Assembly: GCF_030548175.1 (NCBI RefSeq)
Contig: NZ_JAUORX010000002.1
Location: 372,001-436,000 of the forward strand
Direction: 5' to 3'
DNA from: Cognatishimia sp. 1_MG-2023
GTDB lineage: Bacteria; Pseudomonadota; Alphaproteobacteria; Rhodobacterales; Rhodobacteraceae
Length of the DNA stretch: 64,000 nucleotides
Shown here in pieces: positions 24,728 to 33,009 of the stretch; position 1 is the stretch's first letter; the number at the start of each line of letters is the position of its first letter. A program made the translations under genes and the position numbers. Under the pieces are notes generated by a model. It saw only the letters and a program-made list of their open reading frames with translations. It was not told the DNA's origin and ran no database searches.

Positions 24728-26803
24728 ATGAGCGCACTCGACGAAAAAATTAACGAGCATTTCGCGGGCTACGTGGTCCGCAAAGACCTTGTGAAAGCGG
24801 TCAAAGGCAACGCAATCGTTCCAATCTATGTCCTTGAATACCTGCTCGGGCAGTACTGTGCGACTGACGATGAGGCATCGATTGAGAGCGGCATCGAAAC
24901 CGTCAAAGAAATCCTCAGAAAGCACTACGTTCACAGAAGTGAAGCGGGACTGATCCAATCCACGATCAAGGAAAAGGGACGCTACAAGGTCATCGACCAG
25001 ATCAGCGTCTCGCTGAACGAAAAAACAGACAGCTACGAAGCCACGTTCGACAACTTGGGCATCAAAAAGGTTGCGGTGGATAGCGGCACGGTTAAAGCGC
25101 ATCCAAAGCTGCTTGTGACCGGCGTATGGTGTATTGCTGATGTCCAATACGAGTTTTCCGAGGAAGCGCGAACGTCTCCGTGGGTGCTCGAGACCATCAA
25201 ACCCATCCAGATCGCAAAGGTCGATTACGAGGGGTACAAGGAGGCGCGCGCACAATTCACCAAAGACGAGTGGATCGATCTCCTGATGCAGTCGATCGGC
25301 TTCAATCCTGAAGCCTTCGGCCGCCGAAGCAAGCTTTTGCAACTGATGCGCCTGATCCCCTTCGTCGAGCGAAACTACAACATCATCGAACTTGGCCCAA
25401 AGGGGACGGGTAAATCTCATATCTACTCTGAATTTTCGCCACACGGCCAGCTGATCTCTGGCGGCGAAGTGACCATCCCGAAGCTGTTTGTAAACAACTC
25501 GAATGGGCGGATCGGACTGGTCGGCTACTGGGATGTCGTGGCCTTTGATGAATTTGCGGGACGCGAGAAAACCGCGAACAAAGCCCTGGTCGACATCATG
25601 AAAAACTACATGGCAAACAAGACCTTCTCGCGCGGAGTTAACCCCATGGGAGCAGAAGCGAGCTTTGCATTTGTCGGCAACACAGACCACAATGTGCCCT
25701 TCATGCTCAAGAACAGCGACTTGTTCGAAGCATTGCCGCCACAGTTCCATGACTCTGCATTCATTGATCGTCTCCACGCATACCTGCCTGGTTGGGAGAT
25801 CGACGTGATCCGAGGTGAGATGTTCACCACTGGCTACGGGTTCATTGTCGACTACCTCGCCGAGATCCTACGCCATTTGCGCCAAGAAGACTTCTCCAAC
25901 CGGCCGGACCTGCATTTCAAAGTTAGCGAGAAGATTTCAACCCGTGATCGGGACGCCGTCTACAAAACCATGTCGGGCTTCCTGAAGGTGATTTTCCCTG
26001 CCGGAGATGAAACAGCCGATGACGTTGAAGAGCTATTGCAGCTCGCACTTGAAAGCCGAAAGCGCGTAAAGGACCAACTGTTTCGGATCGATGCGACCTA
26101 TCCAGATGTGGACTTCTTCTACACTGGCTCTGATGGGGAAAAGCGGCGCGTCCAGACCGTCGAAGAGCAAGAGTTCCCCCAATTCTACTATCTGAAACCT
26201 GCCTTAGACCCGAAGCAGCAGGATCAATGCACTGATGCTGTCGATGATGACGTCATCGAAGTCGAACATGAGCCGCGCGACACATCGGAAACCTCAGCGC
26301 CCGCCAAGCCGCGCGCTGAAGAGGGTCACCACGTATTCGCCGAAAACCGAAAAGGCATCAGCTACGACAAACTGTTCGGGCCTTATCTGGACGGTGCATC
26401 GCGGATCGTAGTGACAGACCCCTACATTCGCTATTTTTACCAGATCAAGAACATGATGGAATTCGTCGAGATGGTGATTCAGCGCAAGGCGTTGGAAGAT
26501 CAAGTGGCCATCCATCTTGTCACCGGGCCTGATGACGGAAACGTCCAAAAGCAACGCGAATTGCTGGAGAGCATTACCGAGGCATGCATTGGTTCGGGCG
26601 TTGATTTCACCTGGGCATTTGATGGTTCAGGGACCGCGCACTCGAGAGATATCGTCACCGATACCGGCTGGAAAATCGTACTTGATCGCGGTCTAGATAT
26701 TTTCCAAGCGCCTATGCGACGTGACGGGTTCAGCCTAGGTGATCGCCTGCAAGAGCACCGCATGCTGAAGAACTTCTATGTGACCTATGTGCGGCAGAAA
26801 TAG
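24728..26803 (+). CDS. brxL: BREX BrxL ATPase with an MIT_C-like C-terminal domain
   Basis: A 691-residue BrxL. The N-terminal domain (~1-190) and AAA+ core match the family: Walker A ELGPKGTGKSHIYSEF near 222 and Walker B WDVVAFDEFAGRE. Many BrxL proteins end in a Lon-like serine protease fold. Here residues ~536-691 instead read like the MIT_C phospholipase-D-like domain (LFGPYLDGASRIVVTDPYIR, HSRDIVTDTGWKIVLDRGLD). No Lon Ser-Lys dyad was found in that stretch. BrxL is required for phage defence but not methylation and forms DNA-encircling rings. Confidence 0.92.
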   Translation: MSALDEKINEHFAGYVVRKDLVKAVKGNAIVPIYVLEYLLGQYCATDDEASIESGIETVKEILRKHYVHRSEAGLIQSTIKEKGRYKVIDQISVSLNEKTDSYEATFDNLGIKKVAVDSGTVKAHPKLLVTGVWCIADVQYEFSEEARTSPWVLETIKPIQIAKVDYEGYKEARAQFTKDEWIDLLMQSIGFNPEAFGRRSKLLQLMRLIPFVERNYNIIELGPKGTGKSHIYSEFSPHGQLISGGEVTIPKLFVNNSNGRIGLVGYWDVVAFDEFAGREKTANKALVDIMKNYMANKTFSRGVNPMGAEASFAFVGNTDHNVPFMLKNSDLFEALPPQFHDSAFIDRLHAYLPGWEIDVIRGEMFTTGYGFIVDYLAEILRHLRQEDFSNRPDLHFKVSEKISTRDRDAVYKTMSGFLKVIFPAGDETADDVEELLQLALESRKRVKDQLFRIDATYPDVDFFYTGSDGEKRRVQTVEEQEFPQFYYLKPALDPKQQDQCTDAVDDDVIEVEHEPRDTSETSAPAKPRAEEGHHVFAENRKGISYDKLFGPYLDGASRIVVTDPYIRYFYQIKNMMEFVEMVIQRKALEDQVAIHLVTGPDDGNVQKQRELLESITEACIGSGVDFTWAFDGSGTAHSRDIVTDTGWKIVLDRGLDIFQAPMRRDGFSLGDRLQEHRMLKNFYVTYVRQK

Positions 26804-26866
26804 ATTTATGCTTCAACAGGAAAATATGCGGACCGAAAATACCATTTTACGGCGGGAGAATGATTG

Positions 26867-28606
26867 ATGCTGTTGCAAAGCGGTCCTCGAACACGCACGT
26901 CTGTTGGCTTCGTGAAGTGGTTTGGAGGTATCAACAAGAAGACTGGCAAAGAGAACGAGTTCGGCTTCATTGAGAGCATCGACGGGGACGATCTTTTTGT
27001 CCACGCCAGCCAGCTAGGTGGCGTGGTACCAGAGGAAGGCAATTTTGCAATCTTCACTGTTGATGCGAAAGATGCCGACAAGATTCGTGCTGTTGAGGTA
27101 GCCATTTGCGACGATACGGAAACTTTTATCACGGAGCCACTGATTGAATATCTATACGACATCGAGGGGTTCCAGAAAGTTCTGGTCACCGCCAAGTACC
27201 GGGATGTGCTTCGATCTCTCGTGAATCGCAAGGACAATGAATGGGCTACAGGTTTCTTGGAAGAGGTGCTGCCCAGATCGAAGGCTGCGCTTTACGTTGT
27301 GGGTGAACTTTTAGCCGACAGTGCAACCCAAACACGTTTGTTGAAACCTTTGAGTTTTGACGAACTCGAAAGCATCGACCACACCTTTAAGTACGTCCCA
27401 AAATGCCATTTTGATAATGAACATGCCCGATCTTTTCAGTGGCTCAGAGGAAAGTCGTCAGCGGAACGGGATTCATTTTTCCAACATAAAATCAATGATC
27501 TGTCCCTCAGTTTTGTACTGGCATGTGTGTTTGAGGGCTTGATCAATGATCCCAATATGCTTGATCGCCATACTGACGACATCAAGCTGTTCGTCGAGCA
27601 GGCACTTCAGAAACGATTCACAAGTTCGAAGGAAGTGAATAACCGTATAGTTTTACTGGACTACGTGCGCGAAACCTTTCACCGGAGCTTCACAGGATTT
27701 GATGAACTTTTATCATGTCCAGCATTGGTTCCGTTTTTTGAACTTCCACTAATCAAACAGAAAGTTTTCTCTAAGGATCGAAGCTTCGTCGACGACGTTG
27801 AGCGCTCTGGCCGCATGTCTCGCGATCCCGAAACCTTTGTCTTAAGCAGACTATTCCCACTAATCTGGGACGGAAATGATGATCTGACGGTTGAAGCCGC
27901 ATTTTTTCATGAGTTATGGGAAGCTTTGTTGAGCGGCCAGTTAGACGTCGATCATCCCGGCTTCCTAAAGTTGTTTCCAAGCTGTCGAACGCTTGGACCC
28001 CATTTGTCTTGTGAAGCGACATTTTGGCAAAAAGAGGAGCGATTTCTATGCAGAGGGCGCAGGTGTGACGATCCTCAAATCATGCCTGACCTCGATAAAC
28101 ATTTTTTGGATTTCAATATCTACGACTGGCTTAGCTACTTCGGTAGGTCATACGAAAAAGCGGATCAGCCCTCACGCAGGGATTTTCCAATCAAGCTTGC
28201 GGGCTATTTCAACCGGTTGAAGGACCTTCGCGCAGTGTTGAATTGCCGTTCCTGCGGAGATTTGATGAAGCCCGATTTCAAGTATTCTAGAGTTGAAGTC
28301 AGAGTTTTCGATCCGGCTACGCAGTCGACTATTACTAAGCAACTCATCGCGGCCTACAGAGCTACCGTTTTCCATTGTGACAATCCAAAGTGCGCTGACA
28401 GGGATGCAAAGCACTACTTGAACCATTGCCTTGGGCATAAGTGTAACAAGATTATAGACAGTCGAGACCTCGGCAAGTGTGAAAACGGGTTCTACAGATG
28501 TAGCTGTGGAAGTTGTTGCAAGGAGCATCAGGTCGAAGCTGAGCAACGAAAAAGGCAACTGGAGCAAATGGTTCAAGACAGAGGAAGCAGAAGGTTCGGG
28601 CGATGA
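26867..28606 (+). CDS. Cold-shock-domain/zinc-cluster protein appended to BREX
   Basis: I use the ATG at 26867 with GGGAGA about 8 nt upstream; a TTG one codon earlier is possible. Residues ~13-85 form a cold-shock (OB-fold) domain with GFVKWF, FGFI and DDLFVHASQL, which bind single-stranded RNA or DNA. The centre (~90-420) is helical with no known family. The C-terminal ~130 residues hold about 16 cysteines and several histidines in Cys-x2-Cys patterns (NCRSCGDL, HCDNPKCADR, RCSCGSCCKEH), so it probably binds two or more zinc ions. It follows brxL in the same direction and is not a standard BREX gene. A lower GC content suggests separate origin. Its function is unknown; an RNA-sensing or effector role is a guess. 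Confidence 0.75.
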   Translation: MLLQSGPRTRTSVGFVKWFGGINKKTGKENEFGFIESIDGDDLFVHASQLGGVVPEEGNFAIFTVDAKDADKIRAVEVAICDDTETFITEPLIEYLYDIEGFQKVLVTAKYRDVLRSLVNRKDNEWATGFLEEVLPRSKAALYVVGELLADSATQTRLLKPLSFDELESIDHTFKYVPKCHFDNEHARSFQWLRGKSSAERDSFFQHKINDLSLSFVLACVFEGLINDPNMLDRHTDDIKLFVEQALQKRFTSSKEVNNRIVLLDYVRETFHRSFTGFDELLSCPALVPFFELPLIKQKVFSKDRSFVDDVERSGRMSRDPETFVLSRLFPLIWDGNDDLTVEAAFFHELWEALLSGQLDVDHPGFLKLFPSCRTLGPHLSCEATFWQKEERFLCRGRRCDDPQIMPDLDKHFLDFNIYDWLSYFGRSYEKADQPSRRDFPIKLAGYFNRLKDLRAVLNCRSCGDLMKPDFKYSRVEVRVFDPATQSTITKQLIAAYRATVFHCDNPKCADRDAKHYLNHCLGHKCNKIIDSRDLGKCENGFYRCSCGSCCKEHQVEAEQRKRQLEQMVQDRGSRRFGR

Positions 28607-29000
28607 AAGCCCGATCGGGAATCCTGACTTAGCGCTGAGGTCACTCGGTGACCAGATCTTCATCGCGGCGGAGGAAGCGGAAGACGCTCGGCGAGGATGT
28701 CACCGAAGAACTTGAGTATGTGCCTGGCGTTTCGTCGTGAACCGGATCGTTCGGCCACGTTCCGGTCCTTGTATTTCTGCAAAGAAGCTTTTCGTTGAAG
28801 ATAGAGATTTGCAACAACGATTGCCCAAACGTTCGAACGGTGGCATCGCTCCCGATCCCTCCCGCAACGAAACTGAAAGAAGCGATGTAGCTTAACTTCG
28901 CGGCCCGTTGAGAACCGCGTCCAACCACAGAACTGCGATATCTGGCGATTTTTGCCTGAAAACGCCGCAAATGCAGGAAAAAACTGTTTATTTACAACGA
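28607..29000. other. Region after the cold-shock gene, no supported gene
   Basis: Short open frames exist on both strands but none has a ribosome-binding site plus family resemblance. This may be the remains of an older insertion. Confidence 0.45.
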
Positions 29001-29293
29001 TGTAACGCTGCAACAGGTGTGTTACAGGGCCTGTAACGCACCTAAGTACCTAATATCATTGGTAAATATCTATATCTATAACTTTGTAACAAAAATATAG
29101 AGAGTGTATATATATGAGACCATCACAGCTTCCCATGTACTGTTGTATATATATACATATATGTTGGCGTAACGCGTTACATTTGTTACATCGTTGATTT
29201 TATTGAATAATTTTGTAACGGGGCTCTTTTTTGCCGCCTTCCTTTGGTTGTAGGTCTATATTTGCGTTTAATATCAATAACTTAAAGCGTAAC
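29001..29293. repeat. Cluster of nine GTAAC motifs in AT-rich DNA
   Basis: GTAAC or its reverse GTTAC occurs at 29001, 29021 (inverted), 29032, 29095, 29169, 29176 (inverted), 29185 (inverted), 29214 and 29289, mostly as TGTAAC. Two pairs form palindromes: GTTACAGGGCCTGTAAC (29021-29037) and GTAACGCGTTAC (29169-29180). Between them are AT runs (29101-29170). Fewer than one copy is expected by chance in this length at equal base frequencies. The pattern fits iterons of a replication origin or an operator array. The next gene begins at 29515. Confidence 0.6.
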
Positions 29294-29514
29294 ACTTGTC
29301 AGCTTTCGGTATTCAGCCTGACCTGTTGGAGTTGTTCAACCCTGCGCGCCACGAACAATCTGTTTTGTAATCGTATGGTGCTCCGGTAATGAGATTAGAC
29401 CCAAAGATTTTCCGATGATGTCGGTGCTCTGGAAAGATATCCACATAGATATGCCGCAAGCCTACTTGGTATTTCAGTTTGATGACGTAAGTTGATTGGC
29501 AGAAGGAGCCATCT

Positions 29515-30177
29515 ATGCAGGTCATCTCACATTGCGTCGCCCGCCACATAAACGACGATCCAGCAATTTTTGTCGGCGAAAGTCTATTTGCTCAGATGGT
29601 CTCTCGTGTAGAGCAACATCAGATCGCCAATGCATTATTGGAGGTTCACGACCCTTTGCTTGAGTTTGGTTCTGACATTGTCGCATATTATCGTGCGCCA
29701 AATCGAGTTCGAGATGCTAGCCAAACTGTGAGTAGCGACCGGCTAATTCAACGAATTGATGCGATTACTAAACGATTTTCGAGCCTTCATAATTATTCTA
29801 AAAACGACCCGCGGTTTCTCTGGACCCGGAAAGAAGCTACCAGACGAGCAATTCCTGGGATGTCTGAGGGGGAAAAAAAGCCTGTTCGACTTGCGACACT
29901 CGACATGCCTGGGGCGCGACTGATTATGATTTCGATGCTGATGGCTGTCGGCATTTACTCCAAGAAGTTAATCAAGCTTATGTCATTCGAACAACGTTAC
30001 GCTTCGCTTTACTATTCGAACAGCGCCCACAATGTTTTCGATTGGGTCTTTACTGCTTTAGAAGAGACCGGTGTTGATTTGGAGCGTTTCTTTGATGACA
30101 TGCATATGCTCAGGACTGTGCAACAGGTTTCATCAAAACGGGTGTCCCCACGCCAAAATCCCGCACACTCGATGTAG
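29515..30177 (+). CDS. Orphan protein downstream of the GTAAC cluster
   Basis: A 220-residue protein with no family I recognise. It contains a basic middle (KRFSSLHNYSKNDPRFLWTR, then KEATRRAIPG) and a helical C-terminal half with a possible amphipathic or membrane-near stretch (GARLIMISMLMAVGIYSKK). An AGAAGGAG ribosome-binding site precedes the ATG. Its position 220 bp after the GTAAC array makes it a candidate for the protein that reads those sites. An IS3 element begins about 60 bp after its stop. Confidence 0.6.
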   Translation: MQVISHCVARHINDDPAIFVGESLFAQMVSRVEQHQIANALLEVHDPLLEFGSDIVAYYRAPNRVRDASQTVSSDRLIQRIDAITKRFSSLHNYSKNDPRFLWTRKEATRRAIPGMSEGEKKPVRLATLDMPGARLIMISMLMAVGIYSKKLIKLMSFEQRYASLYYSNSAHNVFDWVFTALEETGVDLERFFDDMHMLRTVQQVSSKRVSPRQNPAHSM

Positions 30178-30271
30178 CCTTTAATCTGGGTGATGATTGT
30201 GCGTCGGCAGAGTTTTTGGGTCCAAAGGCGGCCTAAACTAAGAGAGCGTTTGGCTCATCTGGTTGGTTTGA

Positions 30272-31252
30272 TTATGCGGCGCGTTGCCTGTGATGCAAGC
30301 GGCGCGTTTCGAGTGTCTTTCGTTTGATCCTTTCCCTTTGTTTTAGAATGGCTTTGTCCCGTCCGAAGTAGACGTCGGCAGGTGTGACGTTGTTCAGGCT
30401 CTCGTGGTAGCGCTGGTGGTTGTAGTGGTCGACAAAGGCTTCGATCTGGGCTTCGAGATCACCGGGTAGGAAGTAGTTTTCCAGCAGGATGCGGTTCTTC
30501 AAGGTTTGATGCCAACGTTCGATTTTGCCTTGTGTCTGGGGATGATACGGCGCTCCGCGTGAGTGCTTCATGCCCTTATCCTGCAACCATTCAGCCAGAT
30601 CGCCCGAGACGTAGCTGGATCCGTTGTCGCTGAGTAGCCGTGGTTTGTGGGCGACGTGAACCTGGTCGCAACCTGATGCCTGCAATGCCACTTCCAGCGT
30701 GTCAGTCACATCTTCAGTCCTCATGTTTGTGCAGAGTTTCCATGAAATGATGTAACGGCTGTAATCGTCGAGTATCGTACTGAGATAAAACCAACCCCAG
30801 CCCAAAACCTTGAGATACGTGAAGTCGGTTTGCCAGAGTTGGTTGATGGCCGTGGTTTTGTCCTTGAACTCACTTGTCGCCTTGATCACGATGAAGGCTG
30901 GACTGGTGATCAGGTCATGGGCTTTCAGTATCCGGTATGTTGAAGCCTCTGATACAAAATAGTTTTCTTGATCCGTGAATGCGACGGCCAACTCCCGTGG
31001 TGATAGTTCCGTTTCCTTCAGGGCTAATTTGACGACCTTGCGCCGCACCTCGTCAGGGATACGGTTCCAGACGTGTTTGGGCTTGGGAGATTGGTCCTGC
31101 AAGCCAGCCTCGCCACGCTGATGGTATCGGTCGTACCAGCGATAGAATGTCGTGCGAGGGATGCCCAGTTTGGCCAGTGTTTGGCGGGCTGACAGGTGGC
31201 TCTCTTCGACCAGCCTGATGATCTCCAACTTCTCAGATGCAGCGTATCTCAT
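30272..31252 (-). CDS. IS3-family transposase OrfB (DDE integrase core)
   Basis: A 326-residue protein with an N-terminal HTH (SARQTLAKLGIPRTTFYRWY) and a retroviral-type integrase core. The DDE residues are visible in WQTDFTYLK, LLSDNGSSYVS and GKIERWHQTLKNR. The C-terminus has HYNHQRYHESLNNVTPADVY, typical of IS3-family OrfB. It overlaps orfA by 4 bp. No disabling mutation was seen. Confidence 0.93.
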   Translation of the reverse strand: MRYAASEKLEIIRLVEESHLSARQTLAKLGIPRTTFYRWYDRYHQRGEAGLQDQSPKPKHVWNRIPDEVRRKVVKLALKETELSPRELAVAFTDQENYFVSEASTYRILKAHDLITSPAFIVIKATSEFKDKTTAINQLWQTDFTYLKVLGWGWFYLSTILDDYSRYIISWKLCTNMRTEDVTDTLEVALQASGCDQVHVAHKPRLLSDNGSSYVSGDLAEWLQDKGMKHSRGAPYHPQTQGKIERWHQTLKNRILLENYFLPGDLEAQIEAFVDHYNHQRYHESLNNVTPADVYFGRDKAILKQRERIKRKTLETRRLHHRQRAA

Positions 31253-31626
31253 TCTTGGTCGCCCCCATCTCCTGTCATGCTTTTTTTGAGAAGACGCAGT
31301 TCCAGCGTTTGCTCGGCCACAACCTCTTTCAGATCACGGGCTTCACGACGTAATTCCTTGACCTCATCGGTCGTCGCAGCACGTGCGGTGTCACCCGCCA
31401 ACCTGCGCTTGCCAGCCTCCATGAAGTCCTTAGACCATTTGTAGTAAACGCCCTGGGAAATGCCTTCTTTGCGGCACAACTCCGCAATGCTGTCCTCACC
31501 GCGCAAGCCATCCAGGACGATCCTGATCTTCTCTTCAGATGAATAGTGCTTGCGGGTCGCTCGTTTGATATCTTTGACGATCTTCTCGCCAGGGCTTTTG
31601 CGTATTCCTGTTGTCTTTCTCATCAT
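31249..31626 (-). CDS. IS3-family OrfA (HTH protein)
   Basis: I start it at 31626 (or the adjacent ATG at 31623), 6-7 nt after GAGGAG. A longer frame would run out of the element. The ~125-residue protein has the HTH_Tnp_1 domain (KHYSSEEKIRIVLDGLRGED, then CRKEGISQGVYYKWSKDF) and a leucine-zipper-like tail (EVVAEQTLELRLLKK). OrfA supplies DNA binding and joins OrfB by frameshifting or works beside it. Confidence 0.88.
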   Translation of the reverse strand: MMRKTTGIRKSPGEKIVKDIKRATRKHYSSEEKIRIVLDGLRGEDSIAELCRKEGISQGVYYKWSKDFMEAGKRRLAGDTARAATTDEVKELRREARDLKEVVAEQTLELRLLKKSMTGDGGDQE

Positions 31627-31670
31627 CCACTCCTCAGTGGTTACGATGAGCCAAGAACTCTCTCTTATCA

Positions 31671-31950
31671 AATACCGCTATTTGGATCCATAAGCGCTGA
31701 CGTCAGACAGTCTGGTAAAATCCGGATGGATACGATCTTCATCGACGAAGGCTTCGGTAGTCTCGACGCTGAGAATGGAACGGGCACGCTGGACCAAGTG
31801 ATACAAGTTCTTGCTGCGCTGACAGAGGGCAGTCGGGCAGTCGGGCTTATCTCACACGTCGGGCTGGTGCAGGAGGCTATTCCACAAGGCTTCTACGTTC
31901 GTTCGAGCCCAAGCGGTAGCAAAGTGGAGGAAAGAAGGGGGCTGAGATGA
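31671..31950 (+). pseudogene. C-terminal stump of an SbcC/SMC-like ATPase
   Basis: The frame right after the IS end encodes ~93 residues that include a Walker B RMDTIFIDEGFGSLDAE and a His-loop VGLISHVGLVQEAI, as in SbcC/Rad50-type or defence SMC-like ATPases. Everything N-terminal, including Walker A, is missing, removed or displaced at the IS boundary. Its stop overlaps the next gene by 4 bp, so it was once a two-gene unit, perhaps another defence system. Confidence 0.8.
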
Positions 31951-32249
31951 CGGGCCGTTGGTATTATCGGAAGGCCCACACTCGTAGACTTTCATCAGGG
32001 GGGACCGTTTTTGCTCGCGGCGGCTGGTCTCTTCGGGCCGATCGTGGAAGTAGAAAGGGTGCAACCTTCAAGCGGGCGTGTCCTGTCTGCGGAGCACTGA
32101 TCGTAAGCGTTGGAATGCCCAACGGGGGCTGGGGCCACTTTGAAAGTGGTATAGGCCTAACACGCATAAAGTACCCTTGCCTGCATCTTGGTGAAGGGCT
32201 GAGCGCGCGGCGCGACAAAGACACACCGGATCTTTTCGGTTCGCCCTAA
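31947..32249 (+). CDS. Unknown small protein paired with the broken ATPase
   Basis: A 100-residue basic protein overlapping the ATPase stump by 4 bp. A CPVC pair followed later by PCLHLGEG could bind zinc (RACPVCGALIVSVGMPNGGW). No family is recognised. It is probably the former partner of the truncated ATPase and may now be unexpressed, since its promoter would have been upstream of the lost part. Confidence 0.5.
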   Translation: MTGRWYYRKAHTRRLSSGGTVFARGGWSLRADRGSRKGATFKRACPVCGALIVSVGMPNGGWGHFESGIGLTRIKYPCLHLGEGLSARRDKDTPDLFGSP

Positions 32250-32637
32250 ACTGCTCGTGCGATTTTTGTCCGGAAATTACCCCGTTTCGACAAGGGGCTT
32301 GGTAACTGCAGCTCGGCAGTTAATGGCCTTGCAATAAGCTTTGGTTTGACATGCTAGAGTTCGTTCTTTTTCCTGCTCTGAGCGGCCTCCAAGTTCAATG
32401 ACTGCTATTGCATTCGGTCTAGCAACTCGTAATTCCTCGAACCAATGAAGAGAGAGCTGAAGGTGCGCGAGTAATTAATTGAGGCTCAACCACTGCGGGT
32501 TAATTTACCCAGTTCCCGGCATTTACTTTCGAGTTCGTAGTTCGTTGTGCTGGTCGTGTGGTCAAATTTGACCTCTCCACCATCATCGTCTCATCGTCTC
32601 ATCGTATGGTGATGTTATTTTGCAACACAACTCCAGT
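32250..32637. other. Right-end non-coding region of island B
   Basis: No gene is seen. It includes a short tandem repeat of CATCGTCT, about 2.8 copies from 32584, just before the arm-site candidates. Confidence 0.5.
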
Positions 32638-32656
32638 GTTGGTATTGGCGTTGGTA
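32638..32656. repeat. GTTGGTA arm-site candidates, right end
   Basis: GTTGGTA at 32638-32644 and 32650-32656, 12 bp start to start, the same spacing as the pair at the left end (7442/7454), followed in both places by TT. They lie about 50 bp inside the right core. Confidence 0.6.
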
Positions 32657-32707
32657 TTCTCGGCCATTTTCCTCCGTAAGTTGTTGATTTTGCTTGGAGT
32701 GCGAAGA

Positions 32708-32724
32708 CGCCCCTGGGCACCATT
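32708..32724 (+). repeat. Right attachment-site core (attR) of island B
   Basis: CGCCCCTGGGCACCATT, identical to 7315-7331. The preceding bases no longer match tRNA-Phe, as expected for the distal junction. Host-like genes resume about 285 bp further on, after a stretch (32725-33009) in which I see no gene. Confidence 0.85.
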
Positions 32725-33009
32725 TTTACCAATCAAAAGCAATACGCTAGAGATGCGATAGCAGTTATCTGTGGCTGGGTTTTTTCCCGGGTAGGGCCGA
32801 TACAGTAATGATAGCAATGGCTTTACCAACGAGCGTCTATAGGACGTTGTCGGCAAATTGATGAGAGCTAAGGGTAGGGCGCCCCCACCCTAATTCTACG
32901 TCAGTTTTTAAGGTAGATGCATTACCTATTCGTTTAAGCCGTCCTGTAGGGGCGTGGGGCAGCTGTAACTGTCGTTGAGGGGCGGACAAATTACAATAGT
33001 CACGATCCG

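Larger units (their letters stand above)
30239..31670 (-). mobile_element. IS3-family insertion sequence
   Basis: About 1.43 kb with imperfect terminal inverted repeats: TAAGAGAG near 30239 and again, inverted, near 31668, each followed inward by TTGGCTCATC, with a 2-nt length difference. It contains orfA and orfB transcribed leftward. No target-site duplication is visible. Together with the truncated gene at its right edge this suggests a deletion next to the element. End positions are approximate. Confidence 0.8.
7315..32724. mobile_element. tRNA-Phe genomic island B carrying BREX (~25.4 kb)
   Basis: Bounded by the 17-bp direct repeat, with a tyrosine integrase at the left end, an AlpA-like gene, candidate integrase arm sites near both ends, defence genes inside and secondary insertions (IS3 family). 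It is tandem to element A, which ends at the same tRNA-Phe 3' fragment. No conjugation genes are present in it; transfer would depend on helpers or on element A's mob genes if the two move together. Confidence 0.82.

Noticed and set aside
24500-25777. 425-codon minus-strand frame opposite pglZ/brxL
   Set aside because: It spans the junction of two certain genes on the other strand and mirrors their codon pattern. No motif or ribosome-binding site supports it.
28641-29013. Two minus-strand frames after the cold-shock gene
   Set aside because: They overlap each other in different frames, with no convincing start signal or family resemblance.
29001-29293. GTAAC cluster as a CRISPR array
   Set aside because: The repeats are 5-6 bp, irregularly spaced and in both orientations, with no spacers of constant length and no cas genes.
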